A stretch of 6,776 nucleotides of DNA from Bacillota bacterium (GCA_023621975.1 JAMOAC010000545.1:1-6776); one strand, 5' to 3'. Shown: positions 1-6,775, counted from the first letter of the stretch. The notes: a model not told the origin generated them from the sequence alone. Program-made: numbers and translations.

Positions 1-1
1 T

Positions 2-709
2 GATGCCAAAACTCTGAAGCCTGTTATTGAAGAGGCAAAACAAAAGGGTATAGCGGTAGTAACAGAAACAAATCCGGTAGGCGGCGAAGCTACTACAGTC
101 GGAGCTGATAACAAGACAGCAGGAAAAATGGCAGGATTGTGGATGGGTGAATATGCAAAGAAGAATAACATGGAACTCAAATTACTCATAGTCGGATTCC
201 CTAACTTCGAAGACTGCCGACTCAGAGTTGAAGGATTCAAGGAAGGACTGGAAGAATCCGGAGCAAAATATGTCATTAAGCAGGAAGTTGATTCTCAAGG
301 CTTGAAGGAAAAGGCACTTGCAGTTTCTACAGATGCCTTGACAGCAAATCCTGATATAAATGCCATATTCGGAATTAATGATGACTCAACACAGGGAGCT
401 ATTCAAGCTTATAAATCCTCAGGACTGGATATGAACAAACTTGTAGCAGTCGGCTTCGGGCTTGAAGGATCAGTAGGACGTGAAGCACTTCTTAATAATA
501 CTCCTATAAAAGCCGAGCTTGCCATGTTCCCCGAATATGTAGGTGCCTTACTCGTTGACTCTTGTATAAAGGCATATAACGGAGAAGAACTTCCTGAGCG
601 TGTAGTAACCCCAACAACCATGATTACCCCCGACACATATAGAGATTTCTACAAGCAGGAAGGCGATGACTGGATATTAGACTTCAGTGCGGTTGAGGCA
701 CTCAAGTAA
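2..709 (+). CDS. Sugar ABC transporter substrate-binding protein, C-terminal part (5' end outside window)
   Basis: The frame is open from base 2 through the ATG at 128 to the TAA at 707-709, so this is the last 235 codons of a longer gene and the ATG at 128 is an internal methionine. Peripla_BP_4/RbsB-like binding proteins usually run to about 310-380 residues, so the N-terminal lobe start and any lipoprotein signal are missing. Fragment residues 65-79 (GFPNFEDCRLRVEGF) match the family's strand plus the Arg-containing QRVDGF-type helix. Residues 124-130 (INDDSTQ area) match the NDxxALGA ligand-contact turn. MITPDTYRDF at 207-216 matches the usual C-terminal ITPDN-type strand. The protein would capture a sugar outside the membrane and pass it to the permease encoded just downstream. 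The ligand cannot be read directly; the GH38 mannosidase in the cluster suggests an alpha-mannoside. Family assignment is firm, ligand is inference. Confidence 0.93.
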   Translation, partial: DAKTLKPVIEEAKQKGIAVVTETNPVGGEATTVGADNKTAGKMAGLWMGEYAKKNNMELKLLIVGFPNFEDCRLRVEGFKEGLEESGAKYVIKQEVDSQGLKEKALAVSTDALTANPDINAIFGINDDSTQGAIQAYKSSGLDMNKLVAVGFGLEGSVGREALLNNTPIKAELAMFPEYVGALLVDSCIKAYNGEELPERVVTPTTMITPDTYRDFYKQEGDDWILDFSAVEALK

Positions 710-727
710 TTACGGAGTATTGACGGT

Positions 728-770
728 AAAAGGTTTGGAAATTGCCGTATGACAATTCTCCAAACCTTTT
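728..770 (+). terminator. Long imperfect hairpin between binding-protein and permease genes (attenuator or mRNA-stabilising stem)
   Basis: The left arm 728-744 (AAAAGGTTTGGAAATTG) pairs with the right arm 753-770 (CAATTCTCCAAACCTTTT) around an 8-base loop. All 17 left-arm bases pair and one right-arm base is bulged. It starts 18 bases after the binding-protein stop. Only four T residues end the right arm, followed by ATCC, so a true stop of transcription is doubtful. Stems at this place in ABC operons often allow partial read-through or protect the upstream message, giving more binding protein than permease. That role is inferred; the fold is seen directly. Confidence 0.6.
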
Positions 771-832
771 ATCCAAATATAACAAATTATATTTTCAGCC
801 TTAGAGATTCTAAGAAAGGTAGGCAATAGACC

Positions 833-1822
833 ATGGAAAAATCGAGCAGAGGACAAGTGTTGACAGCTATTTCAAAGTACGATCAGGCAGCATTACTTAT
901 AGCATTGATTGCAATATGTGTTGTATTTACCATTCTGTCAAACAGCTTTTTAACGATCATTAATATTACAAACGTATTAAGACAGGTATCCCTCATGGTT
1001 ATAGCAGGTATAGGCATGGTATTGCTGCTGCTTTTGGGTGAAATTGATATCAGTGTAGGATCCCTGCAAGCCGCTGTAGGAATTACGTGCGTTACTGTTC
1101 TTAATGCTACAGGAAGCATTGTCCTGGCACTGCTGGCTGCCCTTATTACAGGGATTTTGTCGGGGCTTTTAAACGGCTTAATTGTAACAGTAGGGGGAGT
1201 AAATTCTTTTATAGCAACATTGGGTACAATGGCCATAATAAGGGGCGTTGCAATGGTTGTGACAAAAGCGGTATCAATTCCTGTCAGAGTACCTGCCTTT
1301 GCAGAAATAGGTGCGGGACAGCTGTTAGGAATACCTGTTCCGGTAATAATCAGTGTTGTACTTGTTGCCTTTTTCTACTTTATATTGAATCATACTATAT
1401 TTGGCAGGCAGATCTATGCTATCGGTGGAAACAGCGAAGCTGCAAAACTTGCAGGTCTTCCGGTCAGAAGGATAAAACTGCAGGTGTTTGTATTGGCAGG
1501 AATGCTGTTTGCCCTTAGTGCTTTTATACTTGCTTCCAGGCTGGACGCAGGTCAGCCTATTGCCGGACAGGGCTTTGAAATGCAGGTTATAGCAGCAGTC
1601 ATTCTCGGAGGCGTAAGCATGTCCGGAGGAAGCGGGACCCTTGGCGGTGCTCTGATAGGTATGTTTATCCTTGGAGTTATACAAAACGGACTGGTTCTGC
1701 TTAATGTTTCATCTTTCTATCATGATATTGTCCGCGGCGCAGTTATAATCATAGCTGTTTGCCTCGATGAAAGACGTAAGAAGAAAGCAGCAAGACAGCT
1801 TCTGAAATCGAGCAACAAATAG
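833..1822 (+). CDS. Sugar ABC transporter permease, CUT2 / RbsC type (BPD_transp_2)
   Basis: This 329-residue protein has the normal length of an RbsC-like membrane subunit and is strongly hydrophobic. Clear membrane segments lie at about 20-42, 52-70, 74-92, 95-122, 125-145, 168-188, 215-236, 250-285 and 295-312. Family motifs are GEIDISVGS (69-77, usually GxIDLSVGS), FIATLGTM (126-133), the cytoplasmic loop GRQIYAIGGNSEAAKLAG (191-208) that docks on the ATPase, and LGGVSMSGGSGTLGGALIG (258-276). The tail from 313 is Lys/Arg-rich and should be cytoplasmic. It would form the channel as a dimer with the downstream ATPase. The ATG at 833 is the first usable start, because an in-frame TAG lies at 827-829. 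The ribosome site is weak (GGTAGG at 818-823, nine bases before the ATG). The gene lies 123 bases after the binding-protein gene and 15 before the ATPase gene. The transported sugar is not readable from the sequence. Confidence 0.95.
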   Translation: MEKSSRGQVLTAISKYDQAALLIALIAICVVFTILSNSFLTIINITNVLRQVSLMVIAGIGMVLLLLLGEIDISVGSLQAAVGITCVTVLNATGSIVLALLAALITGILSGLLNGLIVTVGGVNSFIATLGTMAIIRGVAMVVTKAVSIPVRVPAFAEIGAGQLLGIPVPVIISVVLVAFFYFILNHTIFGRQIYAIGGNSEAAKLAGLPVRRIKLQVFVLAGMLFALSAFILASRLDAGQPIAGQGFEMQVIAAVILGGVSMSGGSGTLGGALIGMFILGVIQNGLVLLNVSSFYHDIVRGAVIIIAVCLDERRKKKAARQLLKSSNK

Positions 1823-1830
1823 AAAGGGGG
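1821..1830 (+). promoter_or_regulatory. Strong ribosome binding site of the ATPase gene, overlapping the permease stop
   Basis: AGAAAGGGGG begins inside the permease TAG stop (1820-1822) and ends seven bases before the ATG at 1838. This purine run fixes the ATPase start. Its overlap with the stop codon suggests translational coupling of permease and ATPase, as expected for subunits made in equal amounts. Confidence 0.75.
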
Positions 1831-1837
1831 TAGCCTG

Positions 1838-3319
1838 ATGGATGGTGATATTTTGCTGGAAGTAAGAGGGGTGCATAAGCGTTTTCCCGGCGTCCATGCA
1901 CTGAAAGGTGTCAGTTTTCAACTCAGAAAAGGCGAGGTGCATGCCCTGGTTGGGGAAAACGGTGCAGGCAAGTCTACGTTGATAAAGATATTATCCGGAG
2001 TCCACAGCATAGACGAAGGAGAGTATCTCATTGAAGGGAAACCTGCGAATATAAGGACACCTTATGAAGCCATAGAAAAGGGAATCAGTGTCATTTATCA
2101 GGAACTGACGCTGATACCGCATATGTCAATAGCTGAAAACATATATTTTTCACATCTTCCCAATACCTATGGCAAAGTAAACTGGAAAGAAGTATATGAA
2201 AAAACCAGGGAATTGATGTCCTATGTAGGACTGGACGAAAATCCTCGCACCAAAGTAGGCTATCTTCCCGTTGCAAAACAACAGCTTGTAGAGATAATAA
2301 AAGCATTATCCGCCAATGCAAAAATAATTATTATGGACGAACCTACTTCTGCGCTCAGTAATAAGGAAATAGAAAACCTGTACCGTATTATAAGAGACCT
2401 GAAAAGTAAAGGAATAGGAATTATTTATATATCCCATAAACTGGATGAGGTTCTTGAATTATCTGACAGGATAACGGTGCTGAGAGACGGGCAGCACATA
2501 GCCACCAAGGAAACTTCTGAAGTAAATCAGGATATGCTGGTATCAATGATGGTAGGCAGGGAATTAAAGGAAATGTATCCCAGACAGGTATGCGAACCTG
2601 GAAATGTTGTCCTGGAAGTGAAAGGGCTTACGACTGACAAGGTATATGATGTGTCCTTCTGTGTTCGTGAAGGTGAAATAGTCGGATTTTCCGGCTTAAT
2701 GGGTGCCGGACGCACAGAACTTGCAAGAGCAATAATAGGCGCCGATACGAGGAAAAGCGGACAAATATTTGTTTGCGGAAAAGAAGTCCCTCCTGACTCA
2801 ACACATAAAGCATTGGAAATGGGTATTGGATATGTCCCTGAAGACAGAAAAAATCACGGAATATTTGCAAAATGCTGCGTTAAGAAAAACATGACAATTT
2901 CTGCCTTAAAACAGTTTAAAAATATTTTCAAAATAAATCACAAGAGTGAAATTTCATCAGTTAATAAAATGATTGAAGATCTTCATATAAAAACGCCGAC
3001 CATTGATCAACTAATATCAAAGCTCAGCGGCGGTAACCAGCAAAAGGTTATACTTGCGCGGTTCCTCATGATGGACGGCATTAAGGTGCTTATAGTTGAT
3101 GAACCAACAAGAGGTATAGATGTCGGAGCAAAAGCAGAAATATACAATCTTTTGGATCAGCTGACACATCAAGGGCTTGCCGTCGTTATGATATCATCTG
3201 AAATGCCTGAAATTCTGAGCATGTGTGACAGGATATATGTAATGAAAAAAGGAAGGATCACAGCAGAGTTCAAGCGAGGAGAAGCTACTCAGGAAAAACT
3301 CCTGTGCAAAGCAATCTAA
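1838..3319 (+). CDS. Sugar ABC transporter ATP-binding protein with two nucleotide-binding domains, RbsA/MglA type
   Basis: The 493-residue length is typical for the duplicated ATPase of CUT2 sugar importers. Domain 1 (about 5-240) has Walker A GENGAGKST (39-47), Q-loop Gln88, a degenerate signature LPVAKQQ (143-149), Walker B IIIMDEPT (163-170) and switch His200. Domain 2 (about 257-485) has a degenerate Walker A-like GLMGAGRTE (286-294), the family motif GYVPEDRK (331-338), an intact signature LSGGNQQK (396-403), Walker B VLIVDEPT (417-424) and MISSEMPEIL (451-460) where a switch His would be. Walker A of domain 1 therefore faces the intact signature of domain 2 and forms the working site, while the second site is degenerate; this asymmetry is normal in the family. 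The protein would power import from the cytoplasmic face of the upstream permease. A Cys pair at 346-347 is unremarkable. The start is set by the strong ribosome site at 1821-1830. Substrate identity is not visible here. Confidence 0.96.
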   Translation: MDGDILLEVRGVHKRFPGVHALKGVSFQLRKGEVHALVGENGAGKSTLIKILSGVHSIDEGEYLIEGKPANIRTPYEAIEKGISVIYQELTLIPHMSIAENIYFSHLPNTYGKVNWKEVYEKTRELMSYVGLDENPRTKVGYLPVAKQQLVEIIKALSANAKIIIMDEPTSALSNKEIENLYRIIRDLKSKGIGIIYISHKLDEVLELSDRITVLRDGQHIATKETSEVNQDMLVSMMVGRELKEMYPRQVCEPGNVVLEVKGLTTDKVYDVSFCVREGEIVGFSGLMGAGRTELARAIIGADTRKSGQIFVCGKEVPPDSTHKALEMGIGYVPEDRKNHGIFAKCCVKKNMTISALKQFKNIFKINHKSEISSVNKMIEDLHIKTPTIDQLISKLSGGNQQKVILARFLMMDGIKVLIVDEPTRGIDVGAKAEIYNLLDQLTHQGLAVVMISSEMPEILSMCDRIYVMKKGRITAEFKRGEATQEKLLCKAI

Positions 3320-3322
3320 TGC

Positions 3323-3349
3323 TTTACAGCCAGCATTGATAAATATAAT
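3323..3349 (+). promoter_or_regulatory. Possible sigma-A-type promoter ahead of the mannosidase gene
   Basis: TTTACA at 3323-3328 (five of six to TTGACA) and a perfect TATAAT at 3344-3349 are separated by 15 bases, shorter than the preferred 17. They lie in the 68-base gap between ATPase and mannosidase, and a transcript would start near 3356, about 30 bases before the TTG. A promoter here would let the mannosidase be made apart from the transporter. The short spacer and AT-rich setting mean chance is possible; simple read-through is the alternative. Confidence 0.35.
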
Positions 3350-3370
3350 CCATATCTATTATTTTTTTAT

Positions 3371-3380
3371 AAAGGAGTGG
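3371..3380 (+). promoter_or_regulatory. Ribosome binding site that fixes the TTG start of the mannosidase
   Basis: AAAGGAGTGG contains a near-consensus AGGAG core whose end lies about ten bases before the TTG at 3388. No in-frame ATG lies between this site and the coding region, and an in-frame TAA at 3370-3372 blocks any earlier start. The next in-frame ATG is 17 codons into the protein with no comparable site, so TTG is the best-supported start. Confidence 0.75.
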
Positions 3381-3387
3381 ATATAAA

Positions 3388-6300
3388 TTGAAAGCTAAAT
3401 TTGAGCGGACGCAGAAGTGGTTGTCTGATGCACAGATGCTATTAAACAATTTGTCTGTTTGCGGACAGCCCGGTGTATGCACTTTCAAACAGGGAGACAT
3501 TGAGGGATGCGAAAGGCCTGACTATGATGACAGTGACTGGAAGAAGGTAATGGGCAAAGGCGTACCCATACCGGGAATATCCACTGATTCAGTCGCTGTA
3601 GAAAGTAAAAAGGAAATTGAACTTGAACTTTGCGACTGGTCAATGTATGACGGGCCGGCTGCAATGAGAAAAAAGCTGGTAGTGCCGGAATCTATTGAAG
3701 GCCTTTCCACAAAGGGTACAAAGATTTACATCACCCTGACAATGCTTGCTCCGTTGGAAGTCTATATTGACGGAACAAAAGTGGCAAGCTACAAGTACTG
3801 GGGAGACAGCAGGCAGTGTGAACTGGTCGTAACGGAAGAACACAAGCCGGGCAAGGATTATGTTATCGTATTCAAGACTCCGCAAAATGACGGCGATGCC
3901 CATCTTGGAGTATATATTAATTTCAAAGTAGTTGAAGATGCAATGCTTGATCTTTCAACTGCAATCGAACAAATTAAATTTGCCCATGAATTATACAAAA
4001 GGAACCCTGAACCCGTCCTGAAGGAAGCCCTTTCAGAACTGGACGCTTTATTGGCTACAGACTGTATTGCAAGCCGTGACTGGGTTGCCATTAACAATGT
4101 CATAGCAAGAATAGACGAGCTTCTTAAGCCTTTTGAAGCATATGCAAAGGAATATACTGTACACCTTATTGCACATGCACATATTGACATGAACTGGCTG
4201 TGGGATATTGAAGATACAATGGATATATGTGAAAGGGATTTCAAAACAGTATGTGATATCATGGATGAGAATCCGGATATGCGCTTTTCACAAAGCCAAG
4301 TTGCGGTTTATGACATTGTCAAGAAGCGCAATCCAGAACTTTTTGAGAGAGTAAAGAAAAAAATAGCTGAAGGAAAATGGGATATAACAGCTTCCACATG
4401 GACGGAACATGACCTTAACATGTCCGGCGGTGAAGTATTTGCAAGGCATGCACTTTTGTCATCAAAGTTCGTAAAGGAAGAACTGGGAGCAAAGCCGTCC
4501 GAGATATGCTGGGAACCTGATACATTTGGCCATCCTGCATCAACACCAAACATTCTGTCAAAGATGGGTGTAAAATATTACTACCATTTCCGCTGCGGTC
4601 AAAAATATCCCATGTATTGGTGGGAAGGCACAGACGGTTCAAGAGTGCTTGACTTCTGTTTTGGCCCATACAATAATTCATTAAGGCCCACAAATATAAT
4701 GCCTGTAACCATGGAGTTCCTCAAGCTGTTTGGGATGAAGACATCAATGTTTGTTTACGGTGTCGGAGACCACGGAGGCGGACCTACACGGGAGGACATT
4801 CGCATAAAGAGATACCTGGACAATAAACCTGCCATGCCGAAGCTTATTTTCAGTACAACCCATGACTTTTATGAGGCAGCACTGAAGGAAAAAACCGATT
4901 ATCCCGTGCATAAGGGAGAGCAGAACTTTATATTTGAAGGCGTCTATACTACAAAAACAAACATTAAGAAGCTTTTGAGGCACGGAGAGGCAAGGCTGCT
5001 GGATGCAGAAGCCGTAATGGCTTATGCTAAAGCGCTGGGCAACGATGTAAGCAAAGAGAACGAGGAAGTAATGGAAGCCTGGAAGAAAGTTGGGTTTAAT
5101 GGTTTCCATGATATTTCCTGCGGTTGCAATATTAAAGCTGCAGACAAACATGATTTTAAAATCGGAGAAGAAGCTGTCTGCACGGGTAAATCAATATCCA
5201 CCAGGGTTTTGGATGTAATTGCAAAAGACAAATCTGACAGTAGAACGTTAACAGTATTTAACCAGTTAGGCTTTGAGCGCGATGATGTAGTGGAGATAGA
5301 ATTACCCGATGGCGTTTCCGGAAATTGTGTTGTTGATGAAGACGGAAATTGCATACCTGCCCAAGTTGCAGGCAATAAGCTTGTATTTGTGGCAAAATCG
5401 CTGCCGGCTTTGGGCTTTAAGACATACAAGCTTGAAAACAGGGATAACTGCTGCATCAATAGTGATGTAAAAGCAAAACTGGCATACGGTATAAATGACG
5501 GAAGCGTTTGCTCACTGGAGAGCGATCGCTATAAATTGGAAGTATCTTCACGTACAGGTACAATAGTTACACTTTATGATAAAGTGGAAAAGAGAGATGT
5601 ACTAAAGAGGCTGAAAGGCATACCGGAAGTAATATATGCCTTCAAAGCTGAAAAGAGCAGCAATTTACTCCAGATGTTCTACGAAGAACCTCATATAATG
5701 TCAGCATGGGTAATAGGAAATAAATTCGAGATGAAAAATCTCATACAAACGCCCAAGATTGAATTGGTGGACTGCGGCCCGGTAAAGGCAACACTTAAGA
5801 TATCCAGAAAATATAACAAAACAACAATAGACCAATTTATAACAGTATATAACGGTTTCGACCGCATTGACTTTGCAATTGATATTGACTGGCATGAGAA
5901 AGGATACTATAAAGAATCAATACCTTTCCTCCGTGTTGGCTTTACTACGGCATTAGACTCGCCTGAGTATACTTACGAAACGCCCATGGGCTGGATTGAC
6001 AGGAAACTGCAAGGCGTAGAGTTGCCGTCCATAAGGTTTGTAAACCTTTATGAAAACGGAAAAGGTGTAAGCTTATACAATGACTGCAAATTCGGATATC
6101 AGGTAGAGGGCGGCAGCGTATACATGACAATTGTCAGAGGTTCGTATTCTCCTGACGCAGTACCTGATGAAGGTCCGATAAGCGCAAAATATGCCCTCAG
6201 GCCATACAGCGGAGAAAAAGACATGCCAGGTGTTGTACGCGGAGCAGCTGCATTCAACCAGCCACTGCTGGCTGTATGGGGCAAACTCGATGCAATCAGT

Positions 6301-6570
6301 TCCGGAAAGTCCTGTGGACTGGTTCATGTATCCGAGCCTAATGTAGTTGTAAGCGCCGTTAAGCCTTCCGCAGACAATGAAGGAATAATTGTAAGGCTTG
6401 TGGAATATGCAGGAATTGACACTGATGTGACTGTAACACTGGACGGAGAATATTCGACCGTAATGGAAGTTGATCTCAGAGAGGAACCAAGAAGACTGAT
6501 TGATACCGATACTAACAGTGTAAATATTACAATCAGGCCTTTTGAAAATGTAACATTACTGTTTAAATAA
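3388..6570 (+). CDS. Cytoplasmic family GH38 alpha-mannosidase
   Basis: This is a complete 1060-residue, zinc-dependent retaining alpha-mannosidase. Residues 1 to about 255 form an N-terminal part with a likely beta-sandwich (80-182) and a helical linker (186-255). The catalytic domain (about 257-510) carries HAHIDMNWLW (263-272) and WEPDTFGHPASTPNIL (375-390). By family alignment, His265, Asp267 and Asp378 are zinc ligands and Asp378 is also the nucleophile. GDHGGGPT (460-467) matches the bacterial GDGGGGPT loop, so Asp461 is an acid/base candidate. The middle helical domain ends in FHDISCGCNI (573-582), where His574 is the expected fourth zinc ligand. C-terminal beta domains run from about 615 to 1060, with GH38C-like blocks at 834-852, 869-922 and 999-1018. 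No signal peptide or membrane segment is seen, so it should act inside the cell. The architecture resembles Ams1/MAN2C1 more than MngB. It lies 68 bases after the ABC ATPase, suggesting that it cleaves an imported mannoside. Exact linkage and substrate are unknown. Confidence 0.93.
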   Translation: MKAKFERTQKWLSDAQMLLNNLSVCGQPGVCTFKQGDIEGCERPDYDDSDWKKVMGKGVPIPGISTDSVAVESKKEIELELCDWSMYDGPAAMRKKLVVPESIEGLSTKGTKIYITLTMLAPLEVYIDGTKVASYKYWGDSRQCELVVTEEHKPGKDYVIVFKTPQNDGDAHLGVYINFKVVEDAMLDLSTAIEQIKFAHELYKRNPEPVLKEALSELDALLATDCIASRDWVAINNVIARIDELLKPFEAYAKEYTVHLIAHAHIDMNWLWDIEDTMDICERDFKTVCDIMDENPDMRFSQSQVAVYDIVKKRNPELFERVKKKIAEGKWDITASTWTEHDLNMSGGEVFARHALLSSKFVKEELGAKPSEICWEPDTFGHPASTPNILSKMGVKYYYHFRCGQKYPMYWWEGTDGSRVLDFCFGPYNNSLRPTNIMPVTMEFLKLFGMKTSMFVYGVGDHGGGPTREDIRIKRYLDNKPAMPKLIFSTTHDFYEAALKEKTDYPVHKGEQNFIFEGVYTTKTNIKKLLRHGEARLLDAEAVMAYAKALGNDVSKENEEVMEAWKKVGFNGFHDISCGCNIKAADKHDFKIGEEAVCTGKSISTRVLDVIAKDKSDSRTLTVFNQLGFERDDVVEIELPDGVSGNCVVDEDGNCIPAQVAGNKLVFVAKSLPALGFKTYKLENRDNCCINSDVKAKLAYGINDGSVCSLESDRYKLEVSSRTGTIVTLYDKVEKRDVLKRLKGIPEVIYAFKAEKSSNLLQMFYEEPHIMSAWVIGNKFEMKNLIQTPKIELVDCGPVKATLKISRKYNKTTIDQFITVYNGFDRIDFAIDIDWHEKGYYKESIPFLRVGFTTALDSPEYTYETPMGWIDRKLQGVELPSIRFVNLYENGKGVSLYNDCKFGYQVEGGSVYMTIVRGSYSPDAVPDEGPISAKYALRPYSGEKDMPGVVRGAAAFNQPLLAVWGKLDAISSGKSCGLVHVSEPNVVVSAVKPSADNEGIIVRLVEYAGIDTDVTVTLDGEYSTVMEVDLREEPRRLIDTDTNSVNITIRPFENVTLLFK

Positions 6571-6619
6571 GCAACAGCCTTTAACAAGCAACAACTTTAA
6601 GTAAGCAACAGCTTTATTA
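6569..6619 (+). repeat. Three imperfect 17-base direct repeats between mannosidase stop and terminator
   Basis: Units start at 6569, 6586 and 6603 with an exact 17-base period. The shared core is AAGCAACAGCTTTAA: copy 1 has an extra C (GCCTTTAA), copy 2 has A for G (ACAACTTTAA), and copy 3 ends TTTATTAA. The first unit begins on the last two bases of the TAA stop. No function is recognised; it may be slippage-born spacer or a protein or RNA binding site. Confidence 0.7.
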
Positions 6620-6661
6620 AACACCATCTGCAGCATTATGCTGCAGGCGGTGTTTTTTTTT
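6620..6661 (+). terminator. Strong intrinsic terminator of the operon
   Basis: Left arm 6620-6634 (AACACCATCTGCAGC) pairs with right arm 6640-6654 (GCTGCAGGCGGTGTT) around ATTAT. There is one A/C mismatch and one T/G wobble in a 15-position stem. A run of nine T residues (6653-6661) overlaps and follows the right arm. It lies 49 bases after the mannosidase stop, and its orientation ends + strand transcripts, so the mannosidase is the last gene of this unit. Confidence 0.93.
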
Positions 6662-6668
6662 GGGGAAG

Positions 6669-6697
6669 TTGTAAAATAAAATGCCGTAATATATAGA
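6669..6697 (+). promoter_or_regulatory. Weak promoter-like pair starting the next transcription unit
   Basis: TTGTAA (6669-6674) and TATAGA (6692-6697) have a 17-base spacer, each with four of six consensus bases. A transcript would start near 6704, just after the operon terminator and within the left arm of the inverted repeat at 6699-6708. A promoter is expected somewhere here, because the strong terminator separates the next reading frame from the operon, but this match is weak in an AT-rich stretch. Confidence 0.3.
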
Positions 6698-6698
6698 A

Positions 6699-6767
6699 AA
6701 CTCATGGTAATCCATTGTAAAATGTTTAACGACCAAAAAAAACATTAGCAAAGGAGAACCATGAGTT
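6699..6767. repeat. Nested inverted repeats around a candidate start codon
   Basis: An outer perfect 10-base inverted repeat, AACTCATGGT (6699-6708) and ACCATGAGTT (6758-6767), encloses an inner perfect 7-base one, AATGTTT (6721-6727) and AAACATT (6740-6746). The right outer arm contains the ATG at 6761 and lies one base after the AAGGAG site (6751-6756). As RNA, it could hide the start codon; as DNA, it could be an operator or the end of a mobile element. The arms are seen directly; the role is unknown. Confidence 0.5.
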
Positions 6768-6775
6768 ATATATGA
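6761..6775 (+). CDS. Possible four-codon leader reading frame (MSYI) overlapping a second start
   Basis: AAGGAG (6751-6756) lies four bases before ATG AGT TAT ATA TGA. The TGA (6773-6775) overlaps another ATG at 6772-6774, giving the ATGA arrangement typical of translational coupling. From the AAGGAG site, the second ATG is 15 bases away, too far for direct use, so either the short frame feeds a coupled gene beginning at 6772 or it is chance. Only two bases follow that ATG before the window ends, so nothing can be said about the downstream product. The four-base spacer to the first ATG is shorter than usual. Confidence 0.25.
   Translation: MSYI

Noticed and set aside
128..709. A complete 193-residue protein beginning at the ATG at 128
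   Set aside because: The same frame is open back to base 2 and encodes family-like binding-protein sequence before this methionine, so the ATG is internal.
720..750. TTGACG at 720-725 as a promoter -35 for the permease
   Set aside because: No acceptable -10 sequence lies 16-18 bases downstream, and the stretch is occupied by the hairpin at 728-770.
1838..3319. Degenerate ATPase motifs as evidence of a decaying gene
   Set aside because: Loss of one signature, one Walker A and one switch His in this asymmetric pattern is normal for RbsA/MglA-type ATPases; the other site is intact and the frame is full length.
5022..5459. Minus-strand frame of 145 residues, and other antisense frames such as 4744-5151 and 3858-4262
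   Set aside because: They lie opposite the well-supported mannosidase frame, have low-complexity Ser/Thr-rich or Cys-rich shadow composition, and show no recognisable domain.
6569..6619. CRISPR-like array
   Set aside because: The three units are contiguous, AT-rich and only 17 bases with no spacers between them.
6716..6731. Catabolite-response (cre-like) site at TGTAAAATGTTTAAC
   Set aside because: It lacks the central CG of the cre consensus and the symmetric right half; it is better explained as part of the inner inverted repeat.
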